Source of the DNA: Chloroflexota bacterium
Lineage (GTDB): Bacteria; Chloroflexota; Anaerolineae; Anaerolineales; Villigracilaceae
Length of the DNA: 64,000 nucleotides
Direction of reading: 5' to 3'
NCBI GenBank assembly: GCA_013388685.1
Contig: JACAET010000052.1
Coordinates: 1 to 64,000, forward strand
Every line of letters starts with the position of its first letter. The first letter of the stretch is position 1. Positions 32,868 through 41,718 of the stretch are shown here, in pieces. The notes below the pieces were generated by a model. It saw only the letters and a list, made by a program, of their open reading frames with translations, was not told the origin of the DNA and ran no database searches. The position numbers and the translations under genes were made by a program.

Positions 32868-33469
32868 TGCAGTTTCTCCCAATCTTGAATGGAAATGTCC
32901 ATTGTGCGTCCGCACTTTGGGCATTTGACGGTGACCGCCTGTGCGTTTTGCGAAATTTTTTCGGTGATTTCGCCGCAGGCGCAAACGAACCCGTGCAGGC
33001 GCGCCGGGTTGCCATAGACCAAACCGTAGGCTGGGACATCTTTGGTGACGACGCTGCCGGAACCAACCATTGCCCATTCGCCGATGGTGATGCCGCAACG
33101 GATGGTGGAGTTGGCGCCGAGCGCTGCGCCGCGTTTGACGCGGGTTTCGCTCAACACCCAGTCATCGGCGGCTTTGAGCGAGCCATCGGGGTTGACGGCG
33201 CGCGGGCGCATGTCGTTGGTGAAGCAGACGTGAGGTCCGACAAAGACACCGTCTTCGATAGTCAGCCCGTGATAGACGGAGACGTAGTTTTGGATCTTGA
33301 CGTTGTTGCCGATGACGACGCCGGCATCCACATAGACGCCTTTGCCGATGATGCAATTCTCGCCGATGACGGCATTCTCGCGTACCTGGGCATGATGCCA
33401 GATGCTGGAGCCCTCCCCAATCTTTGCCTTGTCCGACACTTCGGCGGTCGGATGTATTCTTACACCCAT
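32864..33469 (-). CDS. Hexapeptide-repeat acetyltransferase with a C-terminal zinc ribbon (WbpD-like)
   Basis: 201 aa from the ATG at 33469, RBS AAAGGAA. A left-handed beta helix runs through most of the protein ([49 protein letters not shown]), as in WbpD/LpxA-type acyltransferases. The last 45 residues hold CACG and, later, CPKCGR, forming a small zinc ribbon not usual in WbpD. It would acetylate the amino sugar made by the adjacent aminotransferase. It overlaps that gene by ATGA. Confidence 0.85.
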   Translation of the reverse strand: MGVRIHPTAEVSDKAKIGEGSSIWHHAQVRENAVIGENCIIGKGVYVDAGVVIGNNVKIQNYVSVYHGLTIEDGVFVGPHVCFTNDMRPRAVNPDGSLKAADDWVLSETRVKRGAALGANSTIRCGITIGEWAMVGSGSVVTKDVPAYGLVYGNPARLHGFVCACGEITEKISQNAQAVTVKCPKCGRTMDISIQDWEKLQ

Positions 33470-33520
33470 AGGTTGTTTCCTTTCATAAAAAAGCAGGAGC
33501 AATCTCCTGCGTGAGTTCGA

Positions 33521-34285
33521 TTACTCTGCAAACATGGAGCGGAGGCGGAGGCGGTGCAAGACCAGCCGCGCCTGAAAGCCGAGGTGCGATTTGATGGTTT
33601 TGAGCAGCTTTGCCTTCGAGACGCCGAACATGCGGCGGTGAAGGGCGGCGGGGAATTCGTCCACGCGGTAGCCCTTGAGCATGGCTTTGACCATCAGTTC
33701 GGTGCCGCCCAGAAAGTCATCGGCGGCGAAGGGAATGCGGTCAATCACTTCGCGGCGGTAAGCGCGGTAGAGAGCGGTGTAGGTATGCACATTCCAACTG
33801 AGCAAAATGCGGTAGAGCAGGGACGAGCCGCGGCTGAGGAAGATGCGGTACCCCGGCACGCCCACCACTTCTCCTTTGGGGTGATAGGGAGAGGCAGTGA
33901 CGATAGCGACATCCCCTTTGAGGTGTTCGAGCATGGTAGGGATGGTGGAAAAGTGGTAGGTGCCGTCGCTGTCGGTGGTGACGATGATGTCGCCGGTCAC
34001 TGCTTTGAAGCCAGTGCGCATTGCCGCACCCAGCCCGCGGTTGACTTCGTGCTTCTCGAATTTGACCTCGATAGACGGGTGAGCGTACGCGCCGAAGGCT
34101 TGCTGGAGGGCGTTATACGTACCGTCGCGGCTGCCATCGTCCACGAAGATGACTTCGATGGAGTTTATCGTCGCGCCGTCCACCCGGCTGCCCAGCAGGT
34201 TTTCGACCACCGGGAAAAATTCGTTCTTCAGTTTCTCGATGTTATCCTCTTCATTAAAGCAGGGAACGACAACCGAAAGTTTCAT
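33521..34285 (-). CDS. Glycosyltransferase, GT2 type (dolichyl/polyprenyl phosphate sugar synthase-like)
   Basis: 254 aa, GT-A fold. It starts MKLSVVVPCFNEEDNIEKLK, with the first Asp in FVDDGSRDGT and the DxD-like motif TTDSDGTYHF (about 95-104). The middle VAIVTASPYHPKGEVVGVPG is like DPM1-type enzymes; no long C-terminal membrane domain is present. It may make a lipid-linked sugar or extend a glycan. Start overlaps the end of the oxidoreductase gene by ATGA. Confidence 0.88.
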   Translation of the reverse strand: MKLSVVVPCFNEEDNIEKLKNEFFPVVENLLGSRVDGATINSIEVIFVDDGSRDGTYNALQQAFGAYAHPSIEVKFEKHEVNRGLGAAMRTGFKAVTGDIIVTTDSDGTYHFSTIPTMLEHLKGDVAIVTASPYHPKGEVVGVPGYRIFLSRGSSLLYRILLSWNVHTYTALYRAYRREVIDRIPFAADDFLGGTELMVKAMLKGYRVDEFPAALHRRMFGVSKAKLLKTIKSHLGFQARLVLHRLRLRSMFAE

Positions 34286-35265
34286 ACTTTGCTTTGAATC
34301 CTTCTCGACTCTAAAATTTGATCGCGCAGCAACAGGACGAAACGCAGGGCGTTGTAACCATCGGCGGCGGTGACTTGAGGCGTCCTGCCCTCGGCAACGC
34401 AGGTGACGAAGTCCTGCAGTTCCAGGAACAACGGCTCCATGGTCGGCACGACGATCCGCTCGATCAAACTCTCCTGGCGATACTTGTGACTGTTCTTGTG
34501 GTTTACATAATCGCCCAGCGTGCGGCGATGCACCTCGATGGTCTTGTGCAAAAGATCCGCTTCGATATACGCCTCGCGTGTAGTGACCGAGATGGCGCGG
34601 ATTTTCTGCTCAGTCACGCGCGAGGCGGTGAGCGTGAGCAAAATTTCAGGCGCATATTTCAAAATCGCCATGCCATAATCAATGCTGTCGGTGAAGACGG
34701 CAAAGCCGTGTGCGTCCATCGAAAGCGGTTCGGTTTCGAACAAATCCACCACCAAGCCAATATCGTGAATCATCAGGTCGAGGACGACGTCCACATCCAC
34801 GTTGCTGCCCTGGAAGGGGCTCAGGCGGTTGAAGTTCATCGCCAGCACCTCCATGCCTTCCAGCACTTTCCGTAATTCGATGAAGGCGGGGTTGAATTTT
34901 TCGATATGACCGACCTGAACAATCGCCCCGCTTTTGGAAGCCGCATCTTTAAGCGCCTCAGCCTGCTCCAACGTCTCCGTGAACGGTTTCTCCACCAGGA
35001 CGTGAACACCCGCATCCAGACAGCGCCTCACAATTTCATAGTGATAGGGCGTGGGCGTGCAAACGCTGACGGCATCCACGTTTTCGAGCAGGGCATCCAC
35101 TTCCCTGAAAAACGAGACCTCGTGCCGGCGCGCCATCTCCCTGCCTACCTCGGCATTGGCATCGCAAATCCCGACGAACTTTGCATGCCGCAAGTTTGAA
35201 TAGACGCGGCAGTGACTTTGCCCCATCCTGCCGGTGCCGATAACGCCAATCCTCACCTGATCCAT
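34282..35265 (-). CDS. Gfo/Idh/MocA-type sugar oxidoreductase (WbpB-like)
   Basis: 327 aa. The N-terminal Rossmann domain has IGVIGTGRMGQSH (about 6-18), and the active-site EKP motif is Glu92-Lys93-Pro94 (VEKPFTE). The C-terminal alpha/beta domain starts near 120 (VGHIEKFNPAF). Together with the acetyltransferase and aminotransferase downstream this gives the three enzymes that turn UDP-GlcNAcA into a 2,3-diacetamido sugar. The 6-dehydrogenase (WbpA) is not in the window. A strong RBS (GGAGG) precedes the ATG, so this is the operon's first gene. Confidence 0.88.
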   Translation of the reverse strand: MDQVRIGVIGTGRMGQSHCRVYSNLRHAKFVGICDANAEVGREMARRHEVSFFREVDALLENVDAVSVCTPTPYHYEIVRRCLDAGVHVLVEKPFTETLEQAEALKDAASKSGAIVQVGHIEKFNPAFIELRKVLEGMEVLAMNFNRLSPFQGSNVDVDVVLDLMIHDIGLVVDLFETEPLSMDAHGFAVFTDSIDYGMAILKYAPEILLTLTASRVTEQKIRAISVTTREAYIEADLLHKTIEVHRRTLGDYVNHKNSHKYRQESLIERIVVPTMEPLFLELQDFVTCVAEGRTPQVTAADGYNALRFVLLLRDQILESRRIQSKV

Positions 35266-35453
35266 GACAATTCCTCCATTTCGTTTTTTTTATATCGTAA
35301 CGGCTGATTATCCCTGCCGCAAGTGGATAACGTCACGTCTGTCGAAATACAATCCATGCGGCGGCTATTTCAGGTAGTATGTCAAAAACTGTGGAAAAGC
35401 AATGCGATATTAATGTCGCGCTACCTTTTTACACAAATTTCGCAATACAACCC

Positions 35454-38327
35454 CTATTTCAGCAATCCCAAAACGTACAATAATCCAAACAAACAGCCTT
35501 TGCCATTCTGCCCAGCGGGTTCTGTGGTCTGTGTAAATGACGGGGGCGGCGGGGTATTCGTTACAGGCGCGGGTAGAGTGTTTGCTGCGGTAGGGGTGGC
35601 AGGTGGAAGAGGGGTCGCGGCAGGCGGTGTGGCTGTGACGCGCTCCAACCCGCTGGTATCGGGGCGGAAGGGCAGCTCAGACGGGAAAATGGCGTAGGTC
35701 TTCATCTGCAGCCCGTTGATTAAGTCCGTCAGCCTGCCGTCTTCGATTGCGGCGATGCCCCTTGGGGTTTCGATGTGGGTCAGCGACAACGCTTCGGCGA
35801 TGCCGCCCTCGAACGACAAGGACAGGCTTTCAGCGCCCTCGGAAACCTTCCACAAGCGGACGACCAGCCCGGCTTCGAGCCCGTCTTCGGCTGGTTTCAG
35901 CGCCCAAAGCAGGACGTTTGGGTTTTCCAAAGAGAGCAGGGAGAAGGATTTCTCCGGGTACCGATCGCCGCCCTCCACCCGCGCGGCTGTGAACGGATTC
36001 TGATGTTCGAGCGCGAACTTCATCGCCGAGACCGGCTCGTAACCGGCATGCGCCTTCAAAGCAAACCGCTGCAGAAAGCGCTCATCTCCGCCCTGGTCGC
36101 CCAGCGCAGCCGCGCCGTTCAGGTCGTTGCCGCCCACCAGCACGGAGACCTGCGGCGTTTTTGTATCCAGTTCGCCAACCGTGCTGTTCCCCACCTTCAT
36201 GAAATAGCAATCGGCGTTCGAGAGCGTCACCCCTGCTGCTCCATCGCCACTGATGTCCACAAAGTGGTTGAGCGTCAGCCAGTCGTAGCGGGCGTTGCGC
36301 GGCGAGTAATGCCCGCCGTCGGTGGTCAGCCGCGCCCGCAAAATTGCGCCGACCTCCTCGTGATGAAAGTCGGGGTTTTGCAGGGCAAAGCCGAAGCCCC
36401 AGGTAGTCGTGGCGTTGAAGTTTTGCGTAATGAGGTTCTCGATCTCGATGCGGTCCACATCGCGGAACAGCGTGATGCGCGCCTCATGCACCAGCGGAGA
36501 ATCAGCTGAGGCGAACAGGGTGGCAGAAACGGCTCCGGCGTTTTCCAAAGTCAAATTGCCGGAGGCAGGTCCGAGGTCATTGAGGAAGCGCCCGTTCACT
36601 TCCGCCGCGAGTTCACGGTTTCCGCGCGTCTTGTCAATCAGGCTGGTCACCGCGCCGCGTCCGTCCACTGTCAGTTTGTAGAAGCGGTTTTCGATCACGC
36701 CGCCGCTGACGCTGATTTCGTTGGAGAACGGCTGACCCGCGCCGGGGCGAATCTCGAAGACTTTGTAGCCGGCGGAGGGGACGTTCTCCGCCAGGATTCG
36801 CAGCCAGCGCTTCCCTTCCTTGACGATGACCTGGCTCAGCGTTTCCCGGTCATCTTCCACGCTGACGACGTGGACAGGTTCGGCGCCGTCAAAGGGGTAA
36901 TCGGCGTAGTCGGTGCGCGCCCAACCCAGCGGGTTGAAGACGAAGAAGCGTTCGTTTGCGCCGTTTTTCTGGATCATCCCGCCAAGAGATTTGACCGCGT
37001 CATCGTGCAGGGTGTTCACATACTGTTCGATTTCCGCGGTGATTTTTTTCGTCCATGCGATGCGTTTTTGCGTCAAGCCTTCCCAGGGCGCGCCCTGCCA
37101 GTCATGTTCCCAAAACAGACCGAGATTCATCCATGCTAAGTCACGCTGTTCTTTGCGCTCTTTCATGAAGTCGTTTTGGTTGAGGGAGACGAGCACCGCC
37201 AGGCTTTCGGCTGTGCGCAATTTTTCCACAGCGCGTTTGACACGCGCCGACACTTCCGCCATGCTGGCGCAATCGAGGTCCCATTCGTTGCCGAAACTGG
37301 CGGAGAGGGAGGGGATGTCGCTGCCGTAGTTTTTTTCAAAATCCTGTGCAAAGTCAATTTCGTTGGAAACGATGACTTTGAAGTTTTGGTTGGAGAGGTT
37401 CTTGGCGGTGATGACAAACTCGTCGGTTTGGGTCTGGAGGTCGTCCCAACCGTGACCAAACGCGCCGATCACTTGGTATGGATACCTGGCTTTGAATGCC
37501 TCGTCAGAGTCCACGTAGTTGACCACCTGTTCGGGGTAGCGGGCTTCGGCGTAGCCGCCCACGCCCTGGTTGCCGGTCAGCATGGAGTTCCACTTCATGA
37601 GCAGGCGGCTTCCGTCTGCGCCGACCCACCAGTAGATGTCGTGTTCGCGGTCCCAGGCGTCGGGGACTTTGGTGGCGCAATCGCAGATGCCTTTCCAACT
37701 GAAGGTGGCACCGGAGCCAGCCCACAGTGCGCCCAAGCCGAAGGGCAGGGTCTGGTTTTCTATGGAGTAGGCAATGGGAAAGCGCAAGTTGTGGCGGCGT
37801 TCGAGTTTGCCGGGGTAGTACATGCCGCGCAGCACCGCCTCGGCGGGCGCGCCGCCCAGGCAGACGCACAGAGCGTTCAGCGGCACGCTGATATGCCCGC
37901 TGCGAATGCGTTCGATGAGGCGGTTAAACTCTGCTGGCGTTTTTTTCTTTTCATAAACCCACACCCAGAAACTGCCGTCACAATTCCAGCGGCTTTGGAA
38001 TTCGGGTGGTTCGTTTTGGGTACGGTCTGCCAGGTCGAGGTAGTAGTCGAGCATTTCAACAAAAACCCGCTCATAGGTCTCCAGGTCGGCGGTCCAAAAG
38101 AGGTCGGTGTGGTCATCTGGCGCGATGTAGATGCGCTTGCCGGTGAATTCCTGCAAAAATCCACCCACACCCAGGTCGGCGAGAAATTGCGGCAAGACGG
38201 CTCCGCTCAGGAGAACCACGCCGGTTTGCAGGAATTCGCGGCGGGTGAGGGAGAGGTTTTTCCCGCCGCCGGCGCGGTTTCTGCCGTATTCGCTGTTCAG
38301 GGTGATGTGGGAGTGGTGGCGGGTCAT
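35454..38327 (-). CDS. GH38-like alpha-mannosidase-type protein with Tat signal and Pro/Thr tail
   Basis: 957 aa. A twin-arginine-like signal (LTRREFLQTG, about 27-36) precedes an N-terminal catalytic-like domain that starts near residue 65. The metal/catalytic motif, usually HxHxDxxW, reads DDHTDLFW (71-78): the first His is missing. The C-terminal beta domains carry the GH38 marks, including ENVPSAGYKVFEIRP and GGVIENRFYKLTVDGRGAVT. A Thr/Pro-rich tail (about 905-940) ends in a short hydrophobic segment, suggesting a surface anchor. It may trim mannose-rich glycans; activity is uncertain because of the changed motif. Confidence 0.75.
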   Translation of the reverse strand: MTRHHSHITLNSEYGRNRAGGGKNLSLTRREFLQTGVVLLSGAVLPQFLADLGVGGFLQEFTGKRIYIAPDDHTDLFWTADLETYERVFVEMLDYYLDLADRTQNEPPEFQSRWNCDGSFWVWVYEKKKTPAEFNRLIERIRSGHISVPLNALCVCLGGAPAEAVLRGMYYPGKLERRHNLRFPIAYSIENQTLPFGLGALWAGSGATFSWKGICDCATKVPDAWDREHDIYWWVGADGSRLLMKWNSMLTGNQGVGGYAEARYPEQVVNYVDSDEAFKARYPYQVIGAFGHGWDDLQTQTDEFVITAKNLSNQNFKVIVSNEIDFAQDFEKNYGSDIPSLSASFGNEWDLDCASMAEVSARVKRAVEKLRTAESLAVLVSLNQNDFMKERKEQRDLAWMNLGLFWEHDWQGAPWEGLTQKRIAWTKKITAEIEQYVNTLHDDAVKSLGGMIQKNGANERFFVFNPLGWARTDYADYPFDGAEPVHVVSVEDDRETLSQVIVKEGKRWLRILAENVPSAGYKVFEIRPGAGQPFSNEISVSGGVIENRFYKLTVDGRGAVTSLIDKTRGNRELAAEVNGRFLNDLGPASGNLTLENAGAVSATLFASADSPLVHEARITLFRDVDRIEIENLITQNFNATTTWGFGFALQNPDFHHEEVGAILRARLTTDGGHYSPRNARYDWLTLNHFVDISGDGAAGVTLSNADCYFMKVGNSTVGELDTKTPQVSVLVGGNDLNGAAALGDQGGDERFLQRFALKAHAGYEPVSAMKFALEHQNPFTAARVEGGDRYPEKSFSLLSLENPNVLLWALKPAEDGLEAGLVVRLWKVSEGAESLSLSFEGGIAEALSLTHIETPRGIAAIEDGRLTDLINGLQMKTYAIFPSELPFRPDTSGLERVTATPPAATPLPPATPTAANTLPAPVTNTPPPPSFTQTTEPAGQNGKGCLFGLLYVLGLLK

Positions 38328-38351
38328 GTTATCTCAATTTGGTAGAACCGA

Positions 38352-39917
38352 TCAAGGATTCTGCGGAGTGTATTCATATAAGTAACGTGGATATTGGAGG
38401 TTGAAGCGTTTTGGGAGGGTGGAGAGCGGCGCAAAGCGGTCGCCCAGGTCTTCTTTGAGTTTGTATTCGTCCGCTAGGAAGCCGAGGAGCGGGTCATTTT
38501 CCAACGGGTAATTCATCAAAATATAGGCGGGACCCTGCGGATGGATGACCGGTTCGAGCAAGCCGCGCGTGACCGGATGATTGTAGGTATCCACGCCGGG
38601 TCCGCGGATGATGTCTTCCATGGGGACCCAATGCACAGCAGGGAAGAATCCGTAACCGCTTTCCAGCGGTCCGATCCAGGGGGCATATACCGCGCCATCC
38701 AGCGAATTCAGGTATTGAAGGAGGTCACGATATGCCTGCGGAGCCCGCGGGGAGACAAGCACAGAGGCAGGGTTGTAGAAGAGCAAGGCAAAGGAAGCAG
38801 CCAGCGCAAGGAGGTGTATTGCCCACTTTCTTACAAGGGCATATTTCTCCGTTGCGTATTGCAACCCGAGAACCCCTGTGATGATGAACCAGGTTGCCAT
38901 GGGAATGAAAATGTTATTGTTGGAGCCTTCGTCCAATGCGCCCATGACGCCGGTCAGCATGGCAAAGGGGAGCATGAAATACCAAACGTTTACGTCCCTC
39001 CATTTTTTGACGAAAAAATACACGGAAGCGGCTGCCCCCGCCCCGGCAAGCGCGAAGTAATTCTTGACCGCATAGCCGATGTATCGTTTGATACCGGCGA
39101 AGGAAAACCCGCTCCAATGGCTGGGAACGGTAAGAGTGTAGTAATGGAACCAGGATCCAAGCCACAGGGAGGGGGCAAGGGCGTACAAAACCGGTCCAAG
39201 CAGCGCCGCCAGCGCCCAATACATCCATGAATTTCTCAGTCCATCGCGCCAGGTCAGGTAGAGTACGCCGCCGGCAACGAAGATTGCGCCGTGCTGTTTG
39301 AACCAGAACGAAACGACGAGAATGAACACGCCCAGCAGGTTGGTCGCGCGCGAGCGTTTCAGGTCAATAAGATACAAGCCCAGCAGGGCAGTGAATAGCA
39401 GCCAAGAATCCGAGTGGGCGTTATCGAGATAGGTATCCATGGCGCGGTATGCCGCGGCGAAAAGCCCAACCGCCATGAGCGCCCACCAATTCGATGAGGT
39501 ATGCCGCCTGACTGCTGCGAAGATGACAATCCCTGCGCCAAGCATTCCCAAAATGGCGACCAGTCTCATCGTGAAAAGGTTTGCGCCGAACACCCAGGCG
39601 AAGGGAACGGAAACGTAATAATACAGCGGCGCATACGCCAGCGAGACGAAATCGGAGGACGGTTCGACATAGAGAGGCAGTCCTGCCATGATTCTGCGAA
39701 GATGCTGAACAACGAGCAATTCCATCGCTTCCAGGTTCAGGGGGAAATTGACATGATTGAACCAAACATAGACCGTGAATGCAATCCATGCGAGGGCGTA
39801 AGCGGCAAAGAGTGTTACGGCGAGTCTGGTCAGCGTTTCTGAGCCTCGCCAGGCGCCGGCGAGGTAAACCATGGCAGCGACGCCCAACAGCGCCAACACC
39901 AGCAATCGTTCGATCAT
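38352..39917 (-). CDS. Membrane glycosyltransferase, GT39-like
   Basis: 521 aa from the ATG at 39917 (GGAG five bases upstream); a GTG at 39932 is also possible. Ten or more membrane helices through the first 400 residues, then a C-terminal extracytoplasmic part (PVIHPQGPAYILMNYPLEND). The first periplasmic loop has the acidic pattern NLEAMELL, like the catalytic loops of PMT/ArnT-type enzymes, which use polyprenyl-phosphate sugars. Acceptor unknown. It follows the next GT39 gene by 11 bases. Confidence 0.7.
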   Translation of the reverse strand: MIERLLVLALLGVAAMVYLAGAWRGSETLTRLAVTLFAAYALAWIAFTVYVWFNHVNFPLNLEAMELLVVQHLRRIMAGLPLYVEPSSDFVSLAYAPLYYYVSVPFAWVFGANLFTMRLVAILGMLGAGIVIFAAVRRHTSSNWWALMAVGLFAAAYRAMDTYLDNAHSDSWLLFTALLGLYLIDLKRSRATNLLGVFILVVSFWFKQHGAIFVAGGVLYLTWRDGLRNSWMYWALAALLGPVLYALAPSLWLGSWFHYYTLTVPSHWSGFSFAGIKRYIGYAVKNYFALAGAGAAASVYFFVKKWRDVNVWYFMLPFAMLTGVMGALDEGSNNNIFIPMATWFIITGVLGLQYATEKYALVRKWAIHLLALAASFALLFYNPASVLVSPRAPQAYRDLLQYLNSLDGAVYAPWIGPLESGYGFFPAVHWVPMEDIIRGPGVDTYNHPVTRGLLEPVIHPQGPAYILMNYPLENDPLLGFLADEYKLKEDLGDRFAPLSTLPKRFNLQYPRYLYEYTPQNP

Positions 39918-39928
39918 TTCAACTCCAA

Positions 39929-41470
39929 TCACTTTTGAGCCCGTTGATACAGGTCATAATCGCCGAAGGAGGCGAGCAGTTCGTATTCACCCATGAGTTC
40001 GTCCAGCGGATAAATCTCCGTCCACTTGGAGAATTCGCCCGCCAGCAGGTAGTCTGGTTTTGCGGTTTGGACGAAATCGTAGCGCTCCCGCACGGGTTCG
40101 CCGCCGTAATAAACCTGGTCCACGGCGACGGCGAGCAGAGCATTCGGGGGGTAGTGATAGTTGTGGTCTGTGAGAAAGCCCATTTCCGGGTCCCAGGTTT
40201 CGATGACGGCATCGAGCGGAACGTTTTGGTTGAGGTATTCAGCCATTTGCATGGCATAGGGCGGAGGCGGGGCGGCGATGTCTGTAACGGTTTTGCCAAA
40301 GGGAATCAGGATGATGAGAATCAGCCACAGGGCAAGGGCAAAGCGGATGGCGTTTTTCGCTTCGAACAGGGAGCGGAACCAGCCGCCGCTCCAATCGAAC
40401 CTGAAGCCCTCGGCGACGTCCCAAAACAGGCGCGCAATGAAAATGCTGGAGAGGCTGAGACCGAGAAAGGCGTAGCGAATCCAGCCGATGGAGGCAACGA
40501 CATACCAGACCAAGTTCAACGCCACGAGGAGAAAGATCACGCTCCACTTTTGTGCCTCGCGGGTACGCGGCAGGGAGAGGAAGAACCCGTAGAACAGAGC
40601 GGGAATCAAGGCGCCCAGATAGACGGCGCGGGAGGTCAACTCGCCGAAGTTCGCGTTGAGTTGGGCGAGGTTGAAGTTGAAGGCTGCCCCTTCGGCAGAA
40701 GCGCGCAGGAGCGCCAGATTCTCCATGGCAGTGGAAGGTCCCAGGTATTGAAGCGTGAGCAGCTGCCAGATGCCGAAACTTCCCGCCGCGATGATGCCCG
40801 GCACGAGGAAGTTGCGGTGCGAGGAGGTCTTGTAATAGAAAATATCGAGCAGCCAGGAGAGGATCAGCGTCGGCGCAAGGAACAACAGGTACTGGTACTT
40901 GGTGATCATCGCCAGCCCAAACAGCAGACCGATGAGCGACAGGCGCTTCCAGTCGTTTTGGTTCCATTTGGAGAACCACAGGTAAAGCGCAAGAAGGAGA
41001 AAGAAGAAGCCCGGCACCTCGCCAAGCAATTGACGTCCGTACTCCAAAAACAGGACGCTTCGGGAGGAGAGCAGCAAGGCGAGGGCGATCCACGCCACCC
41101 ACCTGCCCGCCAAGTGTTCGACCAGACGATAAAAGACGTAGATTGCAGCAAGCAGGTAAAGCGCCATGACCAGCCGCGCCTGCAGCAAGCCGATGCCGAA
41201 CAGTTTGAACGCCGCGGCGATGGGAAGCATGACGGTCGGACCGACGCCGATGGTGGGTCCGTAGTATCGAAATCCCTCGCTGCTGATGTCGGCATAGACA
41301 CCGTATTTGACGAGTGTCTTCGGGACGTGCAGGTGGGAGCCTTCGTCGAACCAGGGAACGGGGAAGCGCGTCAGGTTGTGGAAGAGGAGGAAGTAGACAA
41401 GCAGGAGCCCAATAGCCCACAAGAGTATTTTTCGGTTTTTTGATAGGAACTTCCCCATTGTGTTTTCCAT
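39929..41470 (-). CDS. Membrane glycosyltransferase, GT39-like
   Basis: 513 aa from the ATG at 41470, with GGAGAA seven bases upstream (an ATG ten codons earlier has none). Repeated hydrophobic helices, with the typical first loop WFDEGSHLHVPKTLVKYG: the acidic FDE motif after the first helix is the hallmark of PMT-type catalytic loops. The C-terminal soluble part (about 420-513) contains DPEMGFLTDHNYHYPP. The protein is a paralog-like neighbour of the previous gene, and both probably add sugars outside the membrane. Confidence 0.82.
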   Translation of the reverse strand: MENTMGKFLSKNRKILLWAIGLLLVYFLLFHNLTRFPVPWFDEGSHLHVPKTLVKYGVYADISSEGFRYYGPTIGVGPTVMLPIAAAFKLFGIGLLQARLVMALYLLAAIYVFYRLVEHLAGRWVAWIALALLLSSRSVLFLEYGRQLLGEVPGFFFLLLALYLWFSKWNQNDWKRLSLIGLLFGLAMITKYQYLLFLAPTLILSWLLDIFYYKTSSHRNFLVPGIIAAGSFGIWQLLTLQYLGPSTAMENLALLRASAEGAAFNFNLAQLNANFGELTSRAVYLGALIPALFYGFFLSLPRTREAQKWSVIFLLVALNLVWYVVASIGWIRYAFLGLSLSSIFIARLFWDVAEGFRFDWSGGWFRSLFEAKNAIRFALALWLILIILIPFGKTVTDIAAPPPPYAMQMAEYLNQNVPLDAVIETWDPEMGFLTDHNYHYPPNALLAVAVDQVYYGGEPVRERYDFVQTAKPDYLLAGEFSKWTEIYPLDELMGEYELLASFGDYDLYQRAQK

Positions 41471-41515
41471 AAATTTTCTCCAAAAGGTATGGGGGGACAT
41501 TACAGCGCAAAGTCC

Positions 41516-41531
41516 GACGCTAGAGAGCGTC
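41516..41531. repeat. AGAG-loop hairpin repeat
   Basis: GACGCT-AGAG-AGCGTC, 6-bp stem; part of the dispersed family. The copy at 41666-41685 (GGGACGTT-GGAG-AACGTCCC) has one changed loop base. Confidence 0.75.
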
Positions 41532-41602
41532 TCTTACGCTTCGGCGTAGGCAGACGTACTCTGACCTCCGCTTTTTCTCCCAAAAGTGCAGGTGACAGGT
41601 GC

Positions 41603-41718
41603 TAAGTAGTCGGTCGCATGTTTTTAGAAATCCATTGGCACAGTCGGCGTTCTCTTGCGCCGACAGGGACGTTGGAGAACGTCCCCTGCGCGTCGAATGA
41701 TTTTCGACCGACTACTTA
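41603..41718. repeat. Small inverted-repeat element (MITE-like) that carries the stop codon of a gene
   Basis: Perfect 14-bp ends TAAGTAGTCGGTCG (41603-41616) and its inverse CGACCGACTACTTA (41705-41718); one more pair extends each side. The 88 bases between them hold a copy of the AGAG-type hairpin. The last three bases of the right end are the TAA stop of the gene at 41716-43737. Confidence 0.7.

Noticed and set aside
39779..41443. Plus-strand open frame of 554 codons
   Set aside because: It lies opposite the GT39 gene at 39929-41470; its Gln/Glu/Arg-rich composition is that of a shadow frame of hydrophobic codons.
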